Assembly (NCBI GenBank): GCA_004525825.1
Contig: SPBY01000038.1
Location: forward strand, 1-12,482
DNA: 12,482 nucleotides
Direction: 5' to 3'
Origin: Bacteroidia bacterium
GTDB taxonomy: Bacteria > Bacteroidota > Bacteroidia > Bacteroidales > GCA-2748055
Below are positions 6,712-12,482 of the stretch, piece after piece. How positions within the stretch are numbered: the stretch's first letter is position 1; each line of letters starts with the position of its first letter. The notes under the pieces were generated by a model that saw nothing but the letters and a program-made list of their open reading frames with translations, was not told where the DNA came from and searched no databases. The position numbers and the translations under genes were made by a program.

Positions 6712-6737
6712 GCCCCGGCACTAAAACGTACCAGGGC
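6712..6737 (-). terminator. Terminator-like hairpin behind tRNA-Arg
   Basis: On the minus strand GCCCTGGTAC (6737-6728) pairs over its full 10 bp with GTGCCGGGGC (6721-6712), with two G-U pairs and a 6-nt loop. It is followed by the T-rich TTATTATTT. It lies about 60 bases after the 3' end of the minus-strand tRNA-Arg and is the most likely end of that transcript. The T-tract is interrupted, so the call is moderate. Confidence 0.55.
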
Positions 6738-6764
6738 CAGGCTCTTTCCACCATAGTATTTAAG

Positions 6765-6796
6765 GACTTTATAGACTTTTGACTTTACAGACTTAA
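6765..6796. repeat. Two adjacent 16-bp direct repeats next to tRNA-Arg
   Basis: GACTTTATAGACTTTT (6765-6780) is followed immediately by GACTTTACAGACTTAA (6781-6796), identical at 13 of 16 positions. GACTT therefore occurs four times with spacing 9, 7 and 9. The array ends three bases before the 3' end of the tRNA gene. Confidence 0.6.
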
Positions 6797-6799
6797 TTG

Positions 6800-6872
6800 T
6801 GACTCCAGGAGGACTCGAACCCCCACCATGGGAACCGGAATCCCACGTTCTATCCAGTTAAACTATGGAGCC
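6800..6872 (-). tRNA. tRNA-Arg(CCG)
   Basis: A 73-nt cloverleaf read on the minus strand from 6872. The acceptor GGCTCCA pairs with TGGAGTC (one G-U), with discriminator A. The D-arm is GTTT/GAAC. The anticodon arm TGGGA-TTCCGGT-TCCCA gives anticodon CCG, which decodes the arginine codon CGG. The T-arm is GGGGG-TTCGAGT-CCTCC. The CCA end is not encoded (CAA follows). Confidence 0.95.
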
Positions 6873-6883
6873 TAAGTGGATCG

Positions 6884-6891
6884 CAAAGTTA
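6884..6891 (-). promoter_or_regulatory. -7 box of the tRNA-Arg promoter
   Basis: On the minus strand TAACTTTG matches the Bacteroidetes -7 consensus TAnnTTTG exactly. It ends 11 bases before the tRNA-Arg 5' end, the distance expected for a tRNA promoter. The -33 partner would fall in the end of the M48 gene and is not obvious. This suggests the tRNA can be transcribed independently of the upstream membrane-protein cluster. Confidence 0.55.
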
Positions 6892-6901
6892 ATATTTTTT
6901 C

Positions 6902-7678
6902 CTAAAGCCCGGCTTGGATCCCTTCCCAATCGAGGTCCATGGGAAGAGCCTTAAAATCATCCGCTGGCTCATATGACAGAGCCTCCCGGATGCGGGAACT
7001 AAAATTGGGGTGAGTGGAGATGATTTCGAAGTGTTTCATCAGCTCATTGTCCGATTCCTCTTCGAGCTTTCGGAAGAACGTCGCCAATGTTCTGGGCTCG
7101 ATGGAGGAACGTTCCAGTAGTTCAGCGGCAAAGCGGTCAGCCTCCTCCTCCTGCTTCCGGTCAAAACTGGTGGAGGTCAAAAGTCCCGTCACCTCCCCGA
7201 GTACATATTGATCGCCCGAGGTGAGAATATCGATCCCCAGTTCCTTGATAAGCCGGGATACCACATGTCGCTCTTCCACATGACCCATCTCATGAGCCAT
7301 TACCGAAGCCAGTTCCTCAGGTGAATCACAAAATGCGATCAAGCCTGAAGAGATCAGGATATTCCCACCGGGAACAGTAAAAGCATTGATCATTTTACTG
7401 TCGAAAACCACAAAGTTGTACAGGTAATCCGAGTGCTCCAGGTTTGCTTCAAGCCTGTCCCCGATCATGCTCACCGCCGAATCGATTTTTTCATTCTCCA
7501 GTTCCCGGAACATGGGATTTAATAGGATGAGATCCACATATGCTTCCCCCAGCCTTTCCTCCTTCTCGATACTAAGCAATTTGGGTTTGTCGGGATAGTT
7601 GAACAGGGAAGCCAACAGCCAGATGAGGGCAAATACACCTAGCAGGATCAAAAGATCCTTTAAGATAGATCGTCGCAT
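6902..7678 (-). CDS. M48 family zinc metallopeptidase, membrane anchored
   Basis: A 258-residue protease of the M48 family (the HtpX/Oma1/BepA/LoiP type), expected to degrade misfolded or unassembled envelope proteins. Residues 8-26 form one hydrophobic segment with RR just before it, acting as a signal anchor or uncleaved signal peptide; there is no lipobox. The peptidase domain follows: a GGNILISSGL strand at about 104-113, the zinc motif HEMGH at 129-133 (H129, E130, H133), and EEEAD (177-181) supplying the third ligand E177 and the conserved D181. STHPNFSSRI near the C-terminus is the usual substrate-cleft segment of periplasmic M48 members. It is short, with no TPR repeats as in BepA and no four-helix membrane domain as in HtpX. 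It is the last of three minus-strand genes, 11 bases after the DUF4870-like gene. Confidence 0.92.
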   Translation of the reverse strand: MRRSILKDLLILLGVFALIWLLASLFNYPDKPKLLSIEKEERLGEAYVDLILLNPMFRELENEKIDSAVSMIGDRLEANLEHSDYLYNFVVFDSKMINAFTVPGGNILISSGLIAFCDSPEELASVMAHEMGHVEERHVVSRLIKELGIDILTSGDQYVLGEVTGLLTSTSFDRKQEEEADRFAAELLERSSIEPRTLATFFRKLEEESDNELMKHFEIISTHPNFSSRIREALSYEPADDFKALPMDLDWEGIQAGL

Positions 7679-7689
7679 GTACCTTTCAT

Positions 7690-8175
7690 TTAATAGCTAG
7701 GGGGCCTGTTCTCAGGAGCCGATGTACCATATTTCGGCCTGATCCGGTACACCTGGTGGTAGGCCACCTTGCCGAAAAAAACAAAATAGTAAAATATCCC
7801 CTTTCTGGCTTTCACTGCACCCACAATGCTGAAGATGAAATAAATCAGTCCGGCACATGCGCACATAACCAGGTATCCCCAGTAAAAACCTGTAAAATCA
7901 AAATCCTTGACAAAATTGACAATGGTCCATGCCACAAGTCCAGAGTTTAAAAGGGTTACTGGTATCTGGGAATAGAGTGATTGAAGGGTGTGGAACTGTA
8001 CAAATTTCCCCTTATCACGGTTCACATAGTAGTATATGACTGCCGCCACCAGGTTCAGGATGGGAAGTGGCAGTCCCATGGCCGTGGTGGCAAACATCAT
8101 GAAGTAGGCCCCCATGGCATCTTCCCTGACCCTCACCTCAATTTCGTCAGGTTGCGGGAGAGGATGGTATTCCAT
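7690..8175 (-). CDS. DUF4870-like (Tic20-related) small membrane protein
   Basis: A 161-residue integral membrane protein. Helices are predicted at about residues 23-50, 69-89 and 97-122, with a polar, Pro-rich C-terminal tail. The segment LPILNLVAAVIYYYVNRDKG followed by FVQFHTLQSLYSQ fits the DUF4870 pattern: a proline-containing helix, a charged turn, then a helix beginning with a conserved His-x-x-x-Gln (here HTLQS). The family has no established biochemical role. It lies between the DUF4389 gene (24 bases upstream) and the M48 gene (11 bases downstream) on the same strand and is probably cotranscribed with them. The domain assignment is from memory of the pattern and moderately sure. Confidence 0.78.
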   Translation of the reverse strand: MEYHPLPQPDEIEVRVREDAMGAYFMMFATTAMGLPLPILNLVAAVIYYYVNRDKGKFVQFHTLQSLYSQIPVTLLNSGLVAWTIVNFVKDFDFTGFYWGYLVMCACAGLIYFIFSIVGAVKARKGIFYYFVFFGKVAYHQVYRIRPKYGTSAPENRPPSY

Positions 8176-8199
8176 ATGAAAGCGATCTAAGTTTGTATG

Positions 8200-8799
8200 T
8201 TATGCTTCATCGGGCAATTCATCCCCGGTGAAGGGCGGATAGGTATCGGTCATGTAACTCATGTACAGGTTTACCCTCATCCCCCAGCGAAGTTGTCCCA
8301 CGACCCATTCATGCCATCCCTTTGGGTATTCAGCAGTAAACAGGACCACCCACCAGGCAAGAAATATCAGGATACCCACAAAAACAGCCCTGAAATAGAG
8401 GATGAAAATATGGGGTATATACACATAGAATATTCCAAAAAACAGCCTGAGCAGGGTAAGTCCGCGGCTTACCTTTTCGGGATAGGGTATTTCAATATGT
8501 GTCAGGTCATCGGACCCCTTGATCCCGAAGGCCGGGTAGCCATCCGTGATATTGTACAGACGGGCTGCGAGACGGACGGTCCATTTCATCAATCCCACCT
8601 GAAATTCAAACATGCTCTGTGGATATCGGCCTGTGAAAAGAATGACCCAGAAGGCCACAAACTGCAGAATGGCACCCCACAATGCGACAAACATAAGTAC
8701 AAAAGCATGGGGAAGAGCAATGTACAACCATCCGAAAAGGGTCCGGAGCAAAAGCTCACCCCTGGAATAACGTTCCTGGTGTGTAATGGTTAGTTTCAT
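8200..8799 (-). CDS. Tandem DUF4389 membrane protein
   Basis: A 199-residue membrane protein built from two similar halves, residues about 11-92 and 110-192. Each half has the order (Y/V)SRG, LLR.(L/F)FG, two hydrophobic segments, then VILFT or VVLFT, a YP motif, an F/W-rich strand with VG(L/Q) and (K/R)W, and GYPAFG or TYPPFTG at the end. This matches the DUF4389 pattern (FNVGVxRW, then YPPF), normally found once or in other arrangements. The family function is unknown. The ATG at 8797-8799 is chosen; a TTG two codons upstream (8803-8805) would add two residues. It is the first gene of a three-gene cluster with DUF4870-like and M48 genes, and divergent from leuS across about 120 bases. Confidence 0.85.
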   Translation of the reverse strand: MKLTITHQERYSRGELLLRTLFGWLYIALPHAFVLMFVALWGAILQFVAFWVILFTGRYPQSMFEFQVGLMKWTVRLAARLYNITDGYPAFGIKGSDDLTHIEIPYPEKVSRGLTLLRLFFGIFYVYIPHIFILYFRAVFVGILIFLAWWVVLFTAEYPKGWHEWVVGQLRWGMRVNLYMSYMTDTYPPFTGDELPDEA

Positions 8800-8889
8800 A
8801 ATCAAGCTGTTTTCGTTTAAGTACCATTAAATTGCGAAAAAAACCCATTGATGTCAAGTCTTTCTTACCCATTTAACACAAAATTCAGC

Positions 8890-8897
8890 TAATTTCG
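8890..8897 (+). promoter_or_regulatory. Possible -7 box of leuS
   Basis: TAATTTCG differs from the Bacteroidetes consensus TAnnTTTG at one position and lies 24 bases before the leuS ATG. No convincing -33 element at the right spacing was seen, so this is weak. The intergenic region 8800-8921 must also hold the promoter of the divergent membrane-protein cluster, which I could not place. Confidence 0.3.
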
Positions 8898-8921
8898 CCC
8901 CCTGAAACAGATTTGGATCAA

Positions 8922-11576
8922 ATGGAATACAAGTTTGCTGAGATAGAAAAGCGCTGGCAGGACTATTGGGAAGAACACAAGACCTTCAAAACTGAGGACG
9001 ATTTTTCCTTGCCAAAGTATTATGTACTGGATATGTTTCCTTATCCATCTGGGTCGGGATTGCATGTCGGGCATCCTGAAGGGTACACAGCCACGGATAT
9101 TGTTGCGAGATACAAAAGAATGCATGGATTCAATGTACTTCACCCCATGGGCTGGGATGCATTCGGATTGCCCGCCGAGCAATATGCCATTGAAACCGGG
9201 ACCCAGCCTTCCATTACCACACAGAAGAATTGCGAAAATTTCCGCAGGCAGATCAAATCGCTGGGACTGGGGTATGACTGGGACCGGGAGGTAAATACCA
9301 CCGATCCGGGATACTTCAAGTGGACCCAGTGGATATTTATCCGGCTCTACAATACCTGGTTCGATGAGAAGATGCAAAAGGGACGTCCCATGGATGAATT
9401 GGAGATTCCCTCTGAAATTGTAGCAGAGGGAACCGATGCAGTGAAGAACTATGTGGCGGGTAAACGACTTGCCTACTACGACGATGCACAGGTATGGTGG
9501 TGTCCTCATTGCAGGATTGTATGTGCCAACGAGGAGGTACTGAATGATGGGACACACGAAAAATGCGGCAACCCTGTTGAGCGTAAAAATTTGAAGCAGT
9601 GGATGTTGCGCATTCCTCTTTATGCTGAGCGCTTACTGGAAGGATTATCGAAGGTAGACTGGCCCGAGGGAGTGAAAGACATGCAGCGCAACTGGATCGG
9701 TCGTTCCACCGGTGCAGAAGTGGACTTCCAGGTGGAAGGAAGCGGTGAGATCCTGAGGGTGTTTACCACGCGTCCGGATACACTTTTTGGTGCCACCTAC
9801 ATGGTGGTTGCTCCGGAGCATCCCCTGCTGGAACAGCTGACCACTGAAGAGCAGAAAGACAGGGTGGAAGCCTATGTGGCAAAGGCCGGACTGAAATCGG
9901 AAATTGACCGCTCCGACCTCTCCAAGGAAAAGAGCGGAGTGTTTACCGGATCGCACGCCATCAATCCCGTAAACAAAGAACAGATTCCCATCTGGGTGGC
10001 CGACTATGTGCTGATGGGATATGGAACCGGAGCCATCATGGCCGTTCCCTGTCACGATACCCGTGATTTCGAATTTGCCACGGCATTCTCCCTGCCGATT
10101 CCCTGCATACTGGATCCCGATACGGATAATCAGGAGCTGCGCAGCCAGGTGCTGAAGGGGAAGGCCTGCTGGACCGGAGACGGTACTTACGTAAATTCAT
10201 CTTCTGAAGAGACCCGCCTGGACATCAACGGCATGTCGAAAGAGCAGGGAATCGCCAGCACCATCCAATGGCTGGAGGAGAACAAGCTGGGTACGGAAGC
10301 CATCAATTACAAAATACGGGACTGGCTCTTCAGCCGTCAGCGCTATTGGGGAGAGCCATTCCCTGTTATACATTGGGAGGACGGAGAGATCACCCTGCTG
10401 GAAGATGATGCACTTCCCCTGCAGCTGCCCGAATTGGAAAAATATGAACCCGGCAGTGATGGAGAATCTCCACTGGCCAATGCTGAAAAGTGGTTGCATG
10501 TAAGAGATTCCAAGGGCCGGAAGGGAAGACGTGAAACCAACACCATGCCCCAGTGGGCCGGTTCTTGCTGGTACTACCTGAGGTACATTGATCCCAGGAA
10601 CGACCAGGAGCCCTTTTCCGGAGAAAAGGAGAAATACTGGATGCCGGTGGATCTTTATGTGGGGGGAGCCGAACATGCCGTATTGCACCTGCTTTACAGC
10701 CGTTTCTGGCATAAGGTCTTGTTCGATCTGGGTATTGTCTCGAGCGACGAACCCTACAGCAAGCTGTTTAACCAGGGAATGATCCTGGCCTTTGCCTATG
10801 AAACCAAGGAGGGAGCCAAAGTCACCAGCGACCTGGTGGAGGAAAAAGAAGGAAAATACTTCCACACGGAAACCGGGGAGCCGCTGAAGCAGATTGTGGC
10901 CAAGATGTCCAAATCGCTGAAGAACGTGGTGAATCCCGATGATGTAGTGACTGGTTTTGGAGCTGATTCTCTCCGACTCTACGAAATGTTCCTGGGTCCT
11001 CTGGATGCAGTAAAACCCTGGGTGGAAAACGGCGTGAAAGGGGTATATAATTTCCTCAACAAAGTGCATAGATTTTTTGCCGACCCATCAAAGTATCACG
11101 AGAGTGAAGAGGACAAGGAGGTTCTTAAGTCCTTGCATGCCACCATAAAGAAGGTGGGCAATGATGTGGAAGCACTCCATTTTAATACCGCCATATCCCA
11201 GATGATGATCTTCACCAACATGGTGGTCAAAAAAGGGAAAATCACAAAGGCCTCGGCTGCTGCATTTATCAGGGTACTGGGCCCCTTTGCCCCTCACCTG
11301 GCTGAAGAGGTATGGAATATTCTGGGAAATAATACTTCCGTTGCCCTGGCAGACTGGCCCGAATACGATGAATCCTTGCTCCAGGAAGCCAGCCACGAAT
11401 ACCCGGTAATGATCAATGGAAAGCTGCGCTTTAAAATCCGGCTTCCCCTGGACATGGCCGAAGATGAGATCCGCAAAGCGGTACTTGCCCATGAAACTGC
11501 ATTAAAGTGGACCGAAGGGAAGGATCCCAAGCGTTTTATCCATGTTCCCAAAAAGATCATCAATTTAGTGGTATGA
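8922..11576 (+). CDS. leuS: Leucyl-tRNA synthetase
   Basis: Charges tRNA-Leu with leucine in the cytoplasm; class I synthetase, 884 residues. The ATP-binding HIGH motif appears as HVGH (48-51) in PYPSGSGLHVGHPEGY, and KMSKS lies at 661-665. The editing (CP1) domain is intact: the threonine-rich TTRPD (282-286) and GYGTGAIMAVP followed by D382 in DTRDFEFA, the aspartate that anchors the amino group of misacylated leucine analogues. A zinc-knuckle-like region has C194, C197, C201 and C215. The C-terminal anticodon-binding and extension domains look complete. The ATG at 8922 is chosen because MEYKFAEIEKRWQDYW is the usual N-terminus; the TTG at 8913 would add only three residues. The protein is shorter than the roughly 920-945 residues I recall for Bacteroides enzymes (see findings). 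The next gene starts on its stop codon. Confidence 0.96.
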   Translation: MEYKFAEIEKRWQDYWEEHKTFKTEDDFSLPKYYVLDMFPYPSGSGLHVGHPEGYTATDIVARYKRMHGFNVLHPMGWDAFGLPAEQYAIETGTQPSITTQKNCENFRRQIKSLGLGYDWDREVNTTDPGYFKWTQWIFIRLYNTWFDEKMQKGRPMDELEIPSEIVAEGTDAVKNYVAGKRLAYYDDAQVWWCPHCRIVCANEEVLNDGTHEKCGNPVERKNLKQWMLRIPLYAERLLEGLSKVDWPEGVKDMQRNWIGRSTGAEVDFQVEGSGEILRVFTTRPDTLFGATYMVVAPEHPLLEQLTTEEQKDRVEAYVAKAGLKSEIDRSDLSKEKSGVFTGSHAINPVNKEQIPIWVADYVLMGYGTGAIMAVPCHDTRDFEFATAFSLPIPCILDPDTDNQELRSQVLKGKACWTGDGTYVNSSSEETRLDINGMSKEQGIASTIQWLEENKLGTEAINYKIRDWLFSRQRYWGEPFPVIHWEDGEITLLEDDALPLQLPELEKYEPGSDGESPLANAEKWLHVRDSKGRKGRRETNTMPQWAGSCWYYLRYIDPRNDQEPFSGEKEKYWMPVDLYVGGAEHAVLHLLYSRFWHKVLFDLGIVSSDEPYSKLFNQGMILAFAYETKEGAKVTSDLVEEKEGKYFHTETGEPLKQIVAKMSKSLKNVVNPDDVVTGFGADSLRLYEMFLGPLDAVKPWVENGVKGVYNFLNKVHRFFADPSKYHESEEDKEVLKSLHATIKKVGNDVEALHFNTAISQMMIFTNMVVKKGKITKASAAAFIRVLGPFAPHLAEEVWNILGNNTSVALADWPEYDESLLQEASHEYPVMINGKLRFKIRLPLDMAEDEIRKAVLAHETALKWTEGKDPKRFIHVPKKIINLVV

Positions 11577-12482
11577 TAGCAAAGCGGGGAATACAGATGA
11601 GGAGCATAATCTTGCTCGCAGGGATCATCTTGTATGGTCTTCTGTTTCCAGCTTGTAAAAATCCAATGCCCCCGGTCGAGCCTGCTGCTCCAGTGACAGT
11701 GTTTGAACCTGATTCGGTTCCGGCAAGTGACCTTTACGGGATTCGGGGGGACCTCTATCAGGTGGAAGAAGGGAAGGTGAAACGCAATCAGACCCTGGCC
11801 GACCTGCTGCTTCCCCACGGAGTTAGCATGCAGGAGATATACCGGATCTCCCTCCTGCCGGACAGCCTGATCGATGAGCGGAAGATCAAGCCAGACATGC
11901 GGTACTATTTCTACACCCCCGACAGCCTGGCAGACTCCTCGCAAGCAGCACCCAGCTTGTTTGTGTATGAAAAGGATCCTCTGAGTTTTGTTGTGATCAG
12001 CATTGGTGCCGATTCCATATTTGCACGGAACGGGGAGAAAGCTGTGGAAACAAGGCTTCAGTTTGCCTCCGGTACCATTGAATCATCCCTCTGGGAATCC
12101 ATGCTGGCCAGCGAAGTCAATCCCATGCTGGCCATAGAGCTTAGCGAAATTTTTGCCTGGAGCATCGATTTCTTTGGCATTCAGCAGGGCGACCAGTACA
12201 AGGTGGTCTATGAAGAATCCTACGTGGATTCTGTATCTCTCGGAATCCAAAAGATTATCGGGGCGTGGATATTCCACAATCAGACCGATTTCTGGGGCAT
12301 CCCCTTTGTCCAGGATGGCACCAGAAGCTTTTTTGATGAACAGGGCAACAGCCTCCGAAAAGCCTTCCTGAAAGCACCTCTCAGGTTCTCAAGGATCAGT
12401 TCCGGCTTTTCCAGCTCCAGGATGCATCCTGTACTGAAAATCAGGCGTCCCCATCACGGAGTGGATTATGCCGCAGCCGCCG
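11573..12482 (+). CDS. M23 family metallopeptidase, lipoprotein (3' end outside window)
   Basis: An open frame runs to the right edge (303 codons). The N-terminus has basic residues, a hydrophobic stretch and a lipobox FPAC with the lipidated cysteine at C28, so the product is probably an envelope lipoprotein. Residues about 65-115 (EGKVKRNQTLADLLLPHGVS and on) fit the LysM/OapA-like N-terminal domain of M23 peptidases. A mid-region with LSEIFAWSIDFFGIQQGD is also typical of MepM-like members. The catalytic domain begins near residue 275 with SSGFSSSRMHPVLKIRRPHHGVD, where the HxGxD motif gives H294 and D298 as zinc ligands; the second HxH motif lies beyond the window. Members cleave peptidoglycan cross-links. 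The ATG at 11573 overlaps the leuS stop (ATGA); an ATG at 11597 would give a signal peptide with C20 and is an alternative start. Confidence 0.9.
   Translation, partial: MIAKRGIQMRSIILLAGIILYGLLFPACKNPMPPVEPAAPVTVFEPDSVPASDLYGIRGDLYQVEEGKVKRNQTLADLLLPHGVSMQEIYRISLLPDSLIDERKIKPDMRYYFYTPDSLADSSQAAPSLFVYEKDPLSFVVISIGADSIFARNGEKAVETRLQFASGTIESSLWESMLASEVNPMLAIELSEIFAWSIDFFGIQQGDQYKVVYEESYVDSVSLGIQKIIGAWIFHNQTDFWGIPFVQDGTRSFFDEQGNSLRKAFLKAPLRFSRISSGFSSSRMHPVLKIRRPHHGVDYAAAA

Noticed and set aside
8197..8793. Open frame of 198 codons on the plus strand opposite the DUF4389 gene
   Set aside because: The minus strand has an internally duplicated membrane protein with known family motifs; the plus-strand product is His/Pro-rich and low in pattern, typical of an antisense shadow.
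8830..8870. TTGACA on the minus strand as a sigma70-like -35 box for the membrane cluster
   Set aside because: No matching -10 or Bacteroidetes -7 box lies at the right spacing, so the match may be accidental.
10197..11069. Open frame of 290 codons on the minus strand inside leuS
   Set aside because: It is antisense to the catalytic part of leuS, which is conserved, and has no independent signal. The same holds for the other antisense frames in leuS.
1..12482. CRISPR arrays, insertion sequences, prophage or defence genes
   Set aside because: No regularly spaced repeats, transposase or integrase motifs, or known defence protein patterns were seen on either strand.

Overview
The window looks like an ordinary chromosomal stretch from a member of the Bacteroidota (Bacteroidetes), probably in or near the Bacteroidales. 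Three signs point there. The ExbB-type protein has a Bacteroidetes-style presequence ending in FAQDE. Several starts lack a Shine-Dalgarno sequence but sit behind A-rich leaders. Upstream regions contain close or exact matches to the Bacteroidetes -7 box TAnnTTTG (before tatD, exbB and tRNA-Arg). I see no prophage, insertion sequence, CRISPR array or defence island.

Layout, left to right. (1) The 3' part of an NADP-type glutamate dehydrogenase gene, closed by a strong intrinsic terminator. (2) A tatD-ansA pair, a TatD-family metal hydrolase and a type I asparaginase, overlapping by 11 bp. (3) tRNA-Ser(GGA). (4) A four-gene energy-transduction operon: an ExbB/TolQ-like channel protein, an unrecognised four-helix membrane protein, and two different ExbD-like proteins, with a promoter in front and a clear terminator behind. 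(5) A convergent, minus-strand single gene for a PLD-like protein fused to a MORN_2/YwqK-like segment. (6) tRNA-Arg(CCG) on the minus strand with its own -7 box and a terminator-like hairpin. (7) A minus-strand three-gene membrane cluster: a DUF4389 protein made of two tandem copies, a DUF4870-like protein and an M48 metallopeptidase. (8) On the plus strand, leuS (leucyl-tRNA synthetase), followed with a 4-bp start/stop overlap by an M23 peptidase lipoprotein gene that runs off the right edge.

Functionally the window mixes housekeeping (amino-acid metabolism, tRNAs, leuS) with envelope functions. The ExbB/unknown/ExbD/ExbD operon should form a proton-driven motor complex in the inner membrane. 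The M48 and M23 peptidases act on envelope proteins or peptidoglycan. The DUF4389/DUF4870/M48 cluster is a plausible but uncharacterised membrane module.

Nothing here is clearly a new system. The items most worth a second look are the unknown third component of the ExbB/ExbD operon, the PLD-MORN fusion protein, the duplicated DUF4389 protein with its M48 partner, and a leucyl-tRNA synthetase whose motifs look unlike those I remember from Bacteroides.
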